Positions 45,371 to 54,892 of a DNA stretch of 64,000 nucleotides are shown in pieces. This DNA comes from an uncultured Shimia sp. GTDB lineage: Bacteria; Pseudomonadota; Alphaproteobacteria; Rhodobacterales; Rhodobacteraceae. The notes under the pieces are model-generated. The model saw only the letters and a list, made by a program, of their open reading frames with translations. It was not told the origin of the DNA and searched no databases. The translations under genes and the position numbers were made by a program. How positions within the stretch are numbered: the first letter of the stretch is position 1; each line of letters opens with the position of its first letter. The stretch is from assembly GCF_947493595.1 (NCBI RefSeq), contig NZ_CANLRL010000001.1:806001-870000 (forward strand). Direction: 5' to 3'.

Positions 45371-46734
45371 TGGATGGCACGGTTCTGGTTGCAGATGATG
45401 ATCGCACGATCCGCACGGTATTGACGCAGGCTCTCACGCGGGCGGGGTGCAAGGTGCACGCCACCTCCTCGCTGACCACGCTGATGCGTTGGGTTGGGGA
45501 GGGCAAAGGTGATGTGGTGATCACCGATGTGATGATGCCAGACGGCAATGGATTGGAGATGCTGCCGAAGATTTCCGAGGACCGTCCGGGGCTGCCGGTG
45601 ATTGTGATTTCGGCGCAGAACACCATTATGACAGCGATTCAAGCGGCGGAAGCGGAGGCATATGATTACCTGCCCAAGCCGTTTGACCTGCCAGATTTGA
45701 TGAAGCGAACCGGTAAGGCCCTGGAACAAAAACGGCGTGCGCCGACGGCGCCAGTGGCGGATGAGGAGCGGCCGGACGAGCTGCCGCTTGTGGGGCGTAC
45801 TGCCGCGATGCAGGCATTGTACCGCTTGGTGGCGCGGGTGATGAACACAGATTTGCCCGTGTTGATTTCTGGCGAAAGTGGCACGGGTAAATCCTTGATT
45901 GCCAAAGAAATTCACGATTTTTCTGACCGCAGGAACTTGCCTTTTGTGGTGGTGAATGCGGCTGACTTAAGTGACTTGGAAGGGCCCGCAAAGGTTTTGG
46001 CCAAGGCCAAGGGCGGCACCATTCTGGTGGATGAAATTGGCGACATCGAGGATGAGGTTCAGGCCCGCATCGTGCGCATGATGGACACGCCCGGGGAGCA
46101 CAGCCCCCGGTTTATGGCCACCAGTCAGGTGAATTTGAACGCGGCGATGGACAGCGGCACCGTGCGCCAGGATCTCTATTATCGTTTGAACGGCGCGGCG
46201 ATCCATGTGCCAGCATTGCGTGAGCGGGTCGATGACATCCCGCTATTGGTGGAGCACTTCCTGAATCGCGCAGAACGGGACGGCGCGCCGATGCGAGTGT
46301 TCTCGGAAGAGGCGATGGAGCTGTTTCGGGCCTATAGCTGGCCGGGCAATGTGCGGCAGTTGGAAAACGCCGTGCGGCGGTTGGTGTTGACAGCACAGGC
46401 AGAAGAAGTCTCGCGTGGTGAAGCCGAGCTGATGCTGGGGGCGCAACCTCAGGCCGGTCCGCTTCTAGGCGGGGATGACAGTGAAAAATTGTCCGCCTCC
46501 GTGGCGCGGCACCTACGCCGGTATTTTGATCTGCATGGCAACATGCTGCCGCCGGCAGGGCTCTATGCGCGGATTCTACGTGAGATTGAGCTTCCGCTGA
46601 TTGAAATTGCGCTGGATGCAACCGGAGGAAATCAGGCGAAATGTGCTGATTTGTTAGGGATCAACCGAAATACGCTTCGTAAAAAAATCACTGATTTGGA
46701 TATTCACGTGACACGCCGCCGCAAATTGATGTAA
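45370..46734 (+). CDS. ntrC: Nitrogen response regulator NtrC lacking the GAFTGA loop
   Basis: The 454-residue regulator has a receiver domain (phospho-Asp53 in ITDVMMPDG), an AAA+ domain with Walker A GESGTGKS (168-175) and Walker B ILVDEIGD (218-225), and a Fis-type helix-turn-helix at the C-terminus ([19 protein letters not shown]). Between [10 protein letters not shown] and KAKGGT the sequence is about 25 residues shorter than E. coli NtrC and has no GAFTGA, the loop that contacts sigma-54. Rhodobacter capsulatus NtrC has the same loss and works with the housekeeping sigma-70 polymerase, so this protein should too. Confidence 0.95.
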   Translation: MDGTVLVADDDRTIRTVLTQALTRAGCKVHATSSLTTLMRWVGEGKGDVVITDVMMPDGNGLEMLPKISEDRPGLPVIVISAQNTIMTAIQAAEAEAYDYLPKPFDLPDLMKRTGKALEQKRRAPTAPVADEERPDELPLVGRTAAMQALYRLVARVMNTDLPVLISGESGTGKSLIAKEIHDFSDRRNLPFVVVNAADLSDLEGPAKVLAKAKGGTILVDEIGDIEDEVQARIVRMMDTPGEHSPRFMATSQVNLNAAMDSGTVRQDLYYRLNGAAIHVPALRERVDDIPLLVEHFLNRAERDGAPMRVFSEEAMELFRAYSWPGNVRQLENAVRRLVLTAQAEEVSRGEAELMLGAQPQAGPLLGGDDSEKLSASVARHLRRYFDLHGNMLPPAGLYARILREIELPLIEIALDATGGNQAKCADLLGINRNTLRKKITDLDIHVTRRRKLM

Positions 46735-46854
46735 AAAGGCCACATAAGCGTGGCGCGCGGGTCGCACTCTGAGAAAAAGAGTCGGGACTTAGAACGTGCC
46801 ACTGAATATGGCGGTGGGCCGCGAAAGCGGTACCAAATCAATTGAGGAAGTCGG

Positions 46855-49119
46855 GTGTCTAGCCGGACAGCAACCAATCATTGGGCGCGTTTTCAGCGCT
46901 TGCGTAGGCAAAGGCGTGTCCAGAATGCCGCAACTTTGGGGTTGGTGGTGCTTGGGCCTGTGCTGGCGCTTGCGACCTTCTTAGTGCTTGGCCCGTTTGA
47001 TTTGGGCGCCTCGTCCAACGGCCTTCGTTCGATTCTCTTGGCTGATTTGGTCTACGTGCTCGTGGTGGCGACGCTGGTGCTGCAAAACGTGATGCGTGCG
47101 ATCGCTTCGCGCCGGGCCAAATCGGTTGGGTCGCGGCTGCACCTGCGCCTGACCGGTGCGTTTGCGCTTTTGGCTTTGGTGCCAGCGGTGACGGTGGCAG
47201 TGTTTGCCGGATTGACGCTGAACATTGGCCTTGAGGGCTGGTTTAGCGAACGTGTGCGTCAGGTGGTGGGCAATTCGTTGTCAGCAGCGCAGGCCTATGA
47301 AGCCGAGCACATTCAGGGGTTGGAAGAAGATGCTGGCCTGCTTGCGGATTTTTTGAACGAGAGTAAGCGCCGCAGTTTTGGACTTGATGCAGGCGAAGTG
47401 CGGGTGTTGCTGGCTTCGGGTCAGGTGCAAATTCAGCGTGGTTTGAAAGAAGCTTTTGTGATCGATAGTGCCGGAGAGATTCAGGCGCGCGGCGAGCGGT
47501 CATACCTGTTTGATTATGAGAAGCCTTCTGAGGCGGACATGCAGGTGGCGATAGATGATGGCTCGGTCATCATTCGAGACCTTGATAATAATGAGATGCG
47601 GGCTTTGGTGCGGCTGGATGCGTTTCTGGACCGGTTTCTTTACATCAGTCGCGAGGTTGACGCCGAAATCTTCCAGCTTCTGGATGACACACAGGCCAGT
47701 GCGCGTTTGTACTCGCAGCTAGAAAGCGAACGCGGGCAGCGACTGTTTGAATTTGGCATGATCTATCTTGGGTTTGCGCTGATCCTTGTGTTGGCGGCGA
47801 TCTGGATGGGGATGTGGTTTGCGGAACGTTTGTCGCGACCTGTTGGGCGCCTGACGGGGGCCGCGCAGCGGGTTGGAGCCGGTGATCTGGATGTGCGCGT
47901 GGTGGAAGAAGATGGGGATGATGAAATCGCCATGTTGAGCCGCTACTTCAACCAAATGACGCGACAGTTGAAGGCCCAGCGAGAGACGTTGCTGGACAAC
48001 ACACGACAGATTGATCGTCGTCGACGCATGTTTGATTCGGTGTTGAGTTCGGTCACGTCCGGTGTTGTTGGTCTGGACAGTGATGGCAAGGTTGCCTTTG
48101 TGAACCGGTCGGCGCAGCGGCTGCTGGAGTGGGATGAAGATCGACAGGAGATGCCACTTTCCTTGGCGGTGCCCGAATTTGGGCCGTTGTTTGAGGGGCT
48201 GAAATCCAGCGGCAAAGAGGTGGCGCAGGAAGAGGTGAAGGTCAGCCGGTCGGGACGGTTGGAGAACCTGCTGGTGCGCATGGCCACGCGGCGACGGGAT
48301 GATGGCTCGCTGGAAGGTTATGTGGTGGCGTTTGATGATGTGACCGACCTTGTGACGGCGCAGCGCATGGCGGCCTGGGGAGATGTGGCCCGGCGGATCG
48401 CGCATGAGATCAAGAACCCGCTGACACCCATTCAGCTGAGCGCAGAGCGTATTCGGCGCAAATTTGCCAGCAAGGTGGGGGAAGAGAGCGATCAGCTTGA
48501 GCAGATGACAGAGGTCATTGTACGGCAGACCAACGACCTGCGCCGGATCGTGGATGAGTTTTCCAAATTTGCTCGGATGCCGGAGCCGGTTCGGAAGGCG
48601 GTTGAGGTGGTGGAACTGGTGTCGGGAGCTGTGTTGTTACAGGAATCTGGTCAGCCGGATGTGCGGTTTCAGCGCGACATTTGTGACGGGCCACTGGCTG
48701 CGGATTTGGACGCGACAATGATCTCTCAAGCGTTGACAAATCTTATCAAGAACGCCGGAGAAGCCACTGAATCTTTGCAAGAAAAAGGCGCGTCTGATGG
48801 GTATGTTCCTGAGGTACATGTGAGCTTGATCCAGGAGGCCGGTGAAGCTGTTGTGCGCATCGCGGACAATGGCATTGGTTTGCCGGAGGACCGAGCGCGA
48901 TTGTTCGAGCCCTATGTCACCACGCGAGACAAGGGCACGGGTCTTGGTCTCCCGATTGTGAAAAAGATCATCGAAGAACACGGCGGGCAGCTCGCGCTGC
49001 TGGATGCGCCGGTGTTTGACAACAATTCCCACGCAGGAGCGATGGCCGAAATTCGGCTGCCGCTGTCTCAGCAGTCTGCAGCTGACGTGGAGCCCAAAGA
49101 GAGCGAGCGAGTATTATGA
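46855..49119 (+). CDS. ntrY: Membrane sensor kinase NtrY
   Basis: The 754-residue kinase has about four membrane segments (three within residues 25-125, one near 300-320), a periplasmic region (about 130-300), HAMP (about 320-375), PAS (about 385-490) and kinase domains with the phospho-His in [17 protein letters not shown] (about 515-531) and GTGLGLPIVKK. It partners NtrX and is linked to nitrogen, redox and envelope control in alphaproteobacteria. The GTG at 46855 has GAGGAAG 5 bases upstream. It overlaps ntrX by 4 bases; 120 bases separate it from ntrC. Confidence 0.95.
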   Translation: MSSRTATNHWARFQRLRRQRRVQNAATLGLVVLGPVLALATFLVLGPFDLGASSNGLRSILLADLVYVLVVATLVLQNVMRAIASRRAKSVGSRLHLRLTGAFALLALVPAVTVAVFAGLTLNIGLEGWFSERVRQVVGNSLSAAQAYEAEHIQGLEEDAGLLADFLNESKRRSFGLDAGEVRVLLASGQVQIQRGLKEAFVIDSAGEIQARGERSYLFDYEKPSEADMQVAIDDGSVIIRDLDNNEMRALVRLDAFLDRFLYISREVDAEIFQLLDDTQASARLYSQLESERGQRLFEFGMIYLGFALILVLAAIWMGMWFAERLSRPVGRLTGAAQRVGAGDLDVRVVEEDGDDEIAMLSRYFNQMTRQLKAQRETLLDNTRQIDRRRRMFDSVLSSVTSGVVGLDSDGKVAFVNRSAQRLLEWDEDRQEMPLSLAVPEFGPLFEGLKSSGKEVAQEEVKVSRSGRLENLLVRMATRRRDDGSLEGYVVAFDDVTDLVTAQRMAAWGDVARRIAHEIKNPLTPIQLSAERIRRKFASKVGEESDQLEQMTEVIVRQTNDLRRIVDEFSKFARMPEPVRKAVEVVELVSGAVLLQESGQPDVRFQRDICDGPLAADLDATMISQALTNLIKNAGEATESLQEKGASDGYVPEVHVSLIQEAGEAVVRIADNGIGLPEDRARLFEPYVTTRDKGTGLGLPIVKKIIEEHGGQLALLDAPVFDNNSHAGAMAEIRLPLSQQSAADVEPKESERVL

Positions 49120-50537
49120 GTGACATTCTGATCGTAGATGACGAACGCGATATCCGGGAGTTGGTTTCCGATATTTTGAAGGACGAAGGCTACACCACAC
49201 GCCTTGCGGGAAACTCTGATGATGCGATGGCTGAGGTCACCAGTGCGCAACCGGCGCTTATGATCCTCGATATTTGGCTCAAAGACAGCAATATGGATGG
49301 CATCGACATCCTGAAAGCCGTGAAAAATGATTACCCAGAAGTGCCGGTGGTGATCATTTCAGGGCATGGGAACATCGAGATTGCGGTCGCGGCGATCAAG
49401 CAGGGTGCCTACGACTTCATCGAGAAGCCGTTCAACATCGATCAGCTGCTGGTGGTGATCAAGCGGGCGATGGAAACCAGCCGCTTGCGCCGCGAAAACA
49501 CCGAGTTGAAGCGTCAGGACAGCAAGCCTACAGAGCTGATTGGAGAAAGTGCGGCCTTCCGCGGGATGATTTCTCAATTGGACAAAGTGACCCGTTCCAA
49601 TGGACGGGTGATGTTGACTGGCCCCGCGGGCGTCGGGAAAGACGTGGCGGCGCGCTACATTCACGCCAATTCCAATCGGGCAGGTGCGCCGTTTGTGACC
49701 GTATCCTGCGCGGGCATGGATCCGGATCGGGTTGAAGATATCTTGTTTGGCCGCGAAAGCGCGGAACGGGGCGTTGAGACCGGCCTGTTGGAACAGGCCA
49801 ATGGCGGTGTGATCTATTTTGACGAAGTGGCGGATATGCCATTGGCAGCGCAGAGTAAAATTCTGCGCGTTTTGGTGGATCAACAGTTCACACGCGTGGG
49901 CGGCGCCAAGAAGGTTCGGGTTGATCTGCGGGTGATTTCCTCGACGAACCGCAACCTGAAGCAGGCGATTGATGCGGGTGTGTTCCGTGAGGAACTGTAT
50001 CACCGGCTAAATGTCGTGCCGATTGCAGTGCCATCTTTGGAAGAGCGGCGCGAGGATATTCCCGAGCTTGCGGCGTATTTCCTTGCACAACTGCATGATG
50101 GACAAGGTCTGCCACTACGCGAGTTGAGTGTGGATGCGGCGGCACTGATGCAAACCATGGTGTGGCCGGGCAACGTGCGGCAGCTGAAGAACCTGATTGA
50201 GCGGGTTCTGATTTTGGGCGATGGGCAGGGGCCGATTGAGTGTCGCGAGCTGCCTGGTGAGACCGATGCCCCTGCGGAAGAGGGCCGTGTGGTGCTGTCC
50301 GGTGCGCTGGCAACCTTGCCATTGCGTGAGGCACGTGAGGCATTTGAGCGGGAATATCTACTGACCCAAATTAACCGGTTTGGTGGCAATATCAGCCGCA
50401 CCGCCAGTTTTGTTGGTATGGAGCGCAGTGCGTTGCACCGCAAACTGAAGTCGCTGGGCGTTGTGACCTCCAACAAGGCAGGCACGCGTGTGGCGCATGT
50501 CACCGCTGAGGAAGAGGAGGCGCGTGAAGCCGGGTAA
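49116..50537 (+). CDS. ntrX: Response regulator NtrX
   Basis: The 473-residue regulator has a receiver domain (phospho-Asp near residue 53 in MILDIWLKDSNMDG), an AAA+ domain with Walker A-like GPAGVGKDV (about 168-176) and Walker B VIYFDEVADM (about 230-239), and a Fis-type DNA-binding end (NISRTASFVGMERSALHRKL). The GAFTGA loop is replaced by RESAERGVETG, as in other NtrX proteins, so sigma-54 activation is unlikely. It is the last gene of the ntrYX pair; its stop codon lies in the loop of the terminator hairpin. Confidence 0.95.
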   Translation: MSDILIVDDERDIRELVSDILKDEGYTTRLAGNSDDAMAEVTSAQPALMILDIWLKDSNMDGIDILKAVKNDYPEVPVVIISGHGNIEIAVAAIKQGAYDFIEKPFNIDQLLVVIKRAMETSRLRRENTELKRQDSKPTELIGESAAFRGMISQLDKVTRSNGRVMLTGPAGVGKDVAARYIHANSNRAGAPFVTVSCAGMDPDRVEDILFGRESAERGVETGLLEQANGGVIYFDEVADMPLAAQSKILRVLVDQQFTRVGGAKKVRVDLRVISSTNRNLKQAIDAGVFREELYHRLNVVPIAVPSLEERREDIPELAAYFLAQLHDGQGLPLRELSVDAAALMQTMVWPGNVRQLKNLIERVLILGDGQGPIECRELPGETDAPAEEGRVVLSGALATLPLREAREAFEREYLLTQINRFGGNISRTASFVGMERSALHRKLKSLGVVTSNKAGTRVAHVTAEEEEAREAG

Positions 50538-50548
50538 TCCCGGCTTTT
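50527..50548 (+). terminator. Rho-independent terminator of ntrX, overlapping its stop codon
   Basis: AAGCCGGG and CCCGGCTT form an 8-bp stem with loop TAAT, then TT. The loop contains the ntrX TAA. The T tract is short (four counting the stem). Confidence 0.6.
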
Positions 50549-50555
50549 CAGGTCT

Positions 50556-50987
50556 TTAGAGCGGTTTGCTTAAGTCGATAATCACACGACCGTTGTCCGT
50601 ACGCAGGCCGCAGATGTTGGGGCTGAGATGTGGGGCAACGGTGATGGGCGCGTAAGAGCGACCGGCAATCTGTTCGTCTTTGCAATAGGGAATGGTCACG
50701 CGGGCATAACCGCGTTCTTCCATACATTTGCGGGCGGCAGTATAGCGTGGCCCTTCGTTGATATCGTAGCTTTCAGGTCGCTGGCCAATCACCCGGCCGT
50801 CAGCTGCGTAAATCGGCCACCAGTCAGTGACGATTCGCGGGGGGTATCTGTCGGACGCAAGGCGGTTGCATTGCGCCTGATCCACGTTGCGCTCGGTTTT
50901 GGTTTTGCCAGGCTGATACATGGTGGAGAATTCTGTGCAGCCAGACAGGGCCAACAGCAGACATCCGGTGAGCAAAGGGTGTTTCAT
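50556..50987 (-). CDS. Predicted lipoprotein, function unknown (paralogue of the next gene)
   Basis: The 143-residue protein begins with a lipoprotein signal peptide (hydrophobic residues 5-14, lipobox LSGC, lipidated Cys near 17). Its C-terminal half, C-x-DEQIAGRSYAPI...NICGLR...VIIDLSKPL, lines up with the neighbouring lipoprotein (C-TEAQLAGRQFTPV...NLCAIR...VALVDLNKPV), showing duplication. AAGGAA stands 8 bases before the ATG at 50987. The four conserved cysteines could form disulfides in the periplasm. I recognise no named family. Confidence 0.75.
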   Translation of the reverse strand: MKHPLLTGCLLLALSGCTEFSTMYQPGKTKTERNVDQAQCNRLASDRYPPRIVTDWWPIYAADGRVIGQRPESYDINEGPRYTAARKCMEERGYARVTIPYCKDEQIAGRSYAPITVAPHLSPNICGLRTDNGRVIIDLSKPL

Positions 50988-51012
50988 GACATGTTTCCTT
51001 GGCAAGGTCGGC

Positions 51013-51495
51013 TCACACCGGTTTGTTGAGATCCACTAGGGCGACGCCGCCGCTTTGTGCCCGGATGGCGCAGAGGTTGGTGGCTGGTTTGGGCGCACCT
51101 TTGACGGGGGTAAACTGTCGACCGGCCAATTGCGCTTCGGTACATACCGGATGGGTCACGGCGGTATACCCTTTGAGGGACATGCAGTCGCGACGGTGTT
51201 CGGCGCGCATGCCAGCGTTTACGTCGCGGGTCTGGATGTGGTTGCCGCCGTAATATCCGGGGTAGCCGCCCCAATACCCGCCAACGTAGCCGCCATACCC
51301 GCCGTGATAGCCGCCGTAGACTGTGGTGGTGAATGTTGCGGAGGGAAAGAGGCGGTTGGCTTCCACCGAACAGGAGGTGTCATCGCGCGATGCGGTTTCG
51401 CGCGACACGCCCGGTTTGGCAAATCCGGAATAGGAAGTTGGGCTACATGCCGCTAGGGAAAGGCCTAAAATGGCAAAAAGGGCCGCTGTCCGCAT
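51013..51495 (-). CDS. Predicted lipoprotein with Gly/Tyr-rich insert, function unknown
   Basis: This 160-residue protein has a lipoprotein signal (lipobox LAAC, Cys near residue 17). It shares its C-terminal domain with the downstream neighbour but carries a Gly/Tyr-rich stretch (about residues 60-85, YGGYHGGYGGYVGGYWGGYP) that the neighbour lacks. The stretch is low-complexity and presumably flexible or adhesive. The ATG at 51495 has AGGTGAG upstream. The two genes, 25 bases apart, run against ntrX and trkA and interrupt an otherwise co-directional cluster. Confidence 0.75.
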   Translation of the reverse strand: MRTAALFAILGLSLAACSPTSYSGFAKPGVSRETASRDDTSCSVEANRLFPSATFTTTVYGGYHGGYGGYVGGYWGGYPGYYGGNHIQTRDVNAGMRAEHRRDCMSLKGYTAVTHPVCTEAQLAGRQFTPVKGAPKPATNLCAIRAQSGGVALVDLNKPV

Positions 51496-51629
51496 GAGAC
51501 TCACCTTTGACGCAAATGCTTGAAACTTAAGCCAATCAAATCCGGTATGGAGGCGGGGGTCAATGGTAACAATTGACCTGCCTTCCCCCTTCTGGCATGG
51601 CTGAGAGCCGAAACCCAAGAGGGAAGCAC

Positions 51630-53006
51630 ATGAAGGTCATTATCTGTGGGGCCGGTCAGGTTGGGTGGCAAATTGCCCGCCATTTGTCCGGTGAAAACAA
51701 CGACGTTACCGTTGTTGACAACAACCCCGAGCTGGTGCGGCGCGCCACGGATACGCTGGATGTTCAAGGCATTGCGGGGTTTGCAAGCTATCCGGATGTG
51801 TTGGATCGCGCAGGCGCGCGGGACGCAGACATGGTTATTGCCGCGACCTATTCTGACGAGGTCAATATGGTGACGTGTCAGGTGGCGCATTCGGTGTTTT
51901 CGGTGCCGCGCAAGATTGCCCGTCTGCGCAGCCAGTCTTATTTGGATGTGCTGTATTCTGACCTGTACCGACGGGATCATATGCCAATTGACGTGGTGAT
52001 TTCGCCTGAACGCGAAGTGGCGGATGCGGCGCTGAAGCGTTTGGCGACGCCTAAGGCTTTTGACGCAGAGACGTTCCTGGGTGGCAAGGTTCAAATGCTG
52101 GGCCTGACACTGGACGAGGATTGTCCGGTGGTGAACACGCCACTGCGCCAGCTGACTGACCTGTTTTCGACATTGAGTGCAGTGGTGGTTGGCGTGCGGC
52201 GCAAGGGATCATTGATAGCGCCGGAGCCGGGGGACCAGCTGTTTGTGGGGGATGACATCTATGTCTTCACACTTGCAGAAGACGTCAACCGGACCATGGA
52301 AGTGTTTGGCAAACAGCAGAAAAAACAGGATCGCGCCGTGATTGTGGGCGGCGGAAACGTCGGGTTGATGGTGGCCCAACGACTCGAAGCCAGCGCCTCA
52401 CGGGTGCGCACCAAGATCATCGAACGGGACCGGAAAGTGGCGGAACGCGCGGCGGAAGCGCTGGAACGGACCATTGTTTTGAACGGCGACGGCATGGATG
52501 TGGCGCTATTGGCGGAAGCCGGCGTGGATCGGGCGGATGCTGTGTTGGCTGTGACCGATGACGATAAAACCAATATGCTGGCCTCTGTGCGGTCGAAATC
52601 CGCAGGGTGTCCATTGGCGATTTCTTTGATCAACGATCCAACTTTGGCGCCCCTGATGACGCCGCTGGAGATTGATGCGTTTATCAATCCGCGCGCCACC
52701 ACGGTGAGTTCGATCCTACGTCATATTCGACATGGTCGGGTGAAAGACGTCTATTCTGTGGGAGACACCGAAGCGGAAATCATCGAGGCTGAGGTACTGT
52801 CGACGTCCCCGATTGCAGGGCAAATGGTGCGTGACATTGATTTCCCGGAAGGCGTGCTGATCGGTGCCATTCTGAAAGGTACTGAGGTGGTGAAACCCAA
52901 AGGTGGCACGCGCATCGATGAAGGCGACGTGATTGTGCTGTTTTCCCTGACCGCAGACGTGCCCGAAGTGGAGCGGTTGCTGCAAGTTTCCATCGACTTT
53001 TTCTAA
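51630..53006 (+). CDS. trkA: Trk potassium system NAD-binding protein TrkA
   Basis: TrkA is the cytoplasmic gating subunit of the Trk potassium uptake system. The 458-residue protein holds two RCK units, each with an NAD-binding Rossmann segment (GAGQVGWQIARHLSG at residues 7-21; VGGGNVGLMVAQRLE at about 236-250) and a TrkA-C domain. AGAGGGA lies before the ATG at 51630. trkH follows after 3 bases. The position behind ntrYX matches other alphaproteobacteria. Confidence 0.96.
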   Translation: MKVIICGAGQVGWQIARHLSGENNDVTVVDNNPELVRRATDTLDVQGIAGFASYPDVLDRAGARDADMVIAATYSDEVNMVTCQVAHSVFSVPRKIARLRSQSYLDVLYSDLYRRDHMPIDVVISPEREVADAALKRLATPKAFDAETFLGGKVQMLGLTLDEDCPVVNTPLRQLTDLFSTLSAVVVGVRRKGSLIAPEPGDQLFVGDDIYVFTLAEDVNRTMEVFGKQQKKQDRAVIVGGGNVGLMVAQRLEASASRVRTKIIERDRKVAERAAEALERTIVLNGDGMDVALLAEAGVDRADAVLAVTDDDKTNMLASVRSKSAGCPLAISLINDPTLAPLMTPLEIDAFINPRATTVSSILRHIRHGRVKDVYSVGDTEAEIIEAEVLSTSPIAGQMVRDIDFPEGVLIGAILKGTEVVKPKGGTRIDEGDVIVLFSLTADVPEVERLLQVSIDFF

Positions 53007-53009
53007 GCC

Positions 53010-54530
53010 ATGAAGCTGAGCCTGTCACAAATTCCCCTGCTGGTGCAGATGACGCTGTTTTCCGGCTTTTTGATGTTTGTGCCGGCGGCGCTGGCCACCC
53101 AACAGGATCAGCATTTTGTCGCTCGGATGTTTTTTTACGGCGGCATTTTGGTCCTGTTTGCCTGCGTGCTGATTGCGATTGCAATCCAGGGCACCAAGCG
53201 CCAAGCGCGGACGTCTGACAATCTCAAGGCGTTGTTTTTTGCCATTACCTTATTGCCCGCTGTGCTGGCCTGGCCGATGTATGAAGCGCTCGATGTAGTG
53301 CCGTTTCTGGACGTGTATTTTGAGATGGTCAGCAGCCTGACCACCACAGGCATGACCATTTACGAGCCCGCCAGCATGTTGGTGGATCCGCTACATTTGT
53401 GGCGTGGCATGGTGGGCTGGCTTGGCGGGTTGTTGATGTGGCTGGCCGCAGCGGCAGTGTTTGCCCCGCTTAGCCTTGGTGGGTTTGAAGTGACAGCAGT
53501 CGGGGAGCCAGGGCAGGCGAGCGCAAGCCTGGGGCATATGCAGCGTGCCCATCCGATGAAACGCTGGAGCAAAGCAGCGCAGGCGTTGGTGCCGATCTAC
53601 GTTGGGCTGACGTTTGCTTTGGCTGTGATGCTGATTGTACTTGGCGAAAGTCCGTTTGTGGCCACCATGCACGCGATGGCAACCATGTCGACCAGCGGTA
53701 TTTCCGCAGTGGGCGGCGTTGGATCCAGTGTCAGCGGCGTGCCCGGAGAGATGGTGATTTTCCTGTTTCTTTTGTTTGCCCTTTCACGCGGCACGTTCAG
53801 TTCGGATACGGGGGCTGTACGGCGTAATAATCTCTGGGAAGATCCGGAATTACGGTTGGGCTTTTTGATTGTTGCGGTTGTGCCGACGGCGCTGTTCATG
53901 CGCCATTGGGTGGGCGCGTTTGAAGACAACGCGTTACAAGACCCGGCGGCAGCTTTGAAAGCGGCGTGGGGCGGGATGTTCACGGTGATGAGTTTCCTGA
54001 CCACCACTGGTTTTCAGAGTGGCGAATGGGAAGTGGCACGTGAATGGAGCGGACTGTCCGCGCCGGGCCTGATCCTGATGGCGTTGGCGATGGTAGGTGG
54101 CGGAGTGGCCACAACTGCCGGTGGCGTGAAGCTACTGCGGGTCTATGCGCTTTACGTGCAGGGACTTGGGGAAATGGAGCGGCTGGTGCATCCGAATGTG
54201 GTGCTTGGCCGCCGCCGCACAGGTGCGCGGCAAATTCGGCGCAAAGGCGCGGTGATTGCCTGGGTGTTTTTCATGCTGTTTGCGCTGTCGATTGCGGCGG
54301 TGACGATTGCACTGGCCCTGCTTGGGAACGATTTTCAAGAGGCGGCCATATTGGCCATTTCGGCGCTGACCACAGCGGGGCCGCTGACCCAAATTGCCGG
54401 TGAGTTCCCAATTGCGATTTCGTCGCTTGGGGTCGCGGAAAAGCTCATTTTATGTGCAGCTATGACCTTTGGACGACTGGAGGCACTGGCCATCATCGCA
54501 TTGATATCGCCCGATTTGTGGCAGAAATGA
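53010..54530 (+). CDS. trkH: Trk potassium transporter TrkH
   Basis: The 506-residue inner membrane protein has about ten to twelve helices and the four pore-loop repeats expected of TrkH, visible as SSLTTTGMTIY (about residues 109-119), TMSTSGIS (about 228-235), TTTGFQSGEW (about 330-339) and SALTTAGPL (about 451-459), the Gly residues lining the K+ filter. It forms the K+ channel gated by TrkA, whose gene ends 3 bases upstream. Confidence 0.93.
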   Translation: MKLSLSQIPLLVQMTLFSGFLMFVPAALATQQDQHFVARMFFYGGILVLFACVLIAIAIQGTKRQARTSDNLKALFFAITLLPAVLAWPMYEALDVVPFLDVYFEMVSSLTTTGMTIYEPASMLVDPLHLWRGMVGWLGGLLMWLAAAAVFAPLSLGGFEVTAVGEPGQASASLGHMQRAHPMKRWSKAAQALVPIYVGLTFALAVMLIVLGESPFVATMHAMATMSTSGISAVGGVGSSVSGVPGEMVIFLFLLFALSRGTFSSDTGAVRRNNLWEDPELRLGFLIVAVVPTALFMRHWVGAFEDNALQDPAAALKAAWGGMFTVMSFLTTTGFQSGEWEVAREWSGLSAPGLILMALAMVGGGVATTAGGVKLLRVYALYVQGLGEMERLVHPNVVLGRRRTGARQIRRKGAVIAWVFFMLFALSIAAVTIALALLGNDFQEAAILAISALTTAGPLTQIAGEFPIAISSLGVAEKLILCAAMTFGRLEALAIIALISPDLWQK

Positions 54531-54652
54531 TGCGGTTTACGTGGGGCCGAACCAAAAACTTAACAATTTAGGCTGGTAAGTCACGAATCCACGTTCCATA
54601 CTCCCTGCGCACGACTACCCGATGCATAAACAAGAACAAAGGCAAGCGCGAC

Positions 54653-54892
54653 ATGGCTTCGGATCGACAGAATCTCCAAGATGCATTTTTAAATCACGTC
54701 CGGAAAACCAAAGTTCCGGTGACTATTTTTCTGATCAATGGCGTAAAATTGCAGGGTGTGATCACCTGGTTTGACAATTTTTGTGTGTTGTTGCGCCGCG
54801 ATGGTCAGAGCCAGTTGGTCTACAAACACGCAATCTCCACAATCATGCCGGCCCAGCCGATTTCTCTTTACGAGGGTGAAGACGCCTCTTGA
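54653..54892 (+). CDS. hfq: RNA chaperone Hfq
   Basis: Hfq is a hexameric Sm-like protein that pairs small RNAs with mRNAs. The 79-residue protein shows the Sm1 segment ([23 protein letters not shown]) and Sm2 with [10 protein letters not shown]. It lacks the long acidic tail of enterobacterial Hfq, as usual in this group. AAGG precedes the ATG. The hflX start overlaps its stop by 4 bases. The 122 bases upstream presumably hold its promoter. Confidence 0.97.
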   Translation: MASDRQNLQDAFLNHVRKTKVPVTIFLINGVKLQGVITWFDNFCVLLRRDGQSQLVYKHAISTIMPAQPISLYEGEDAS

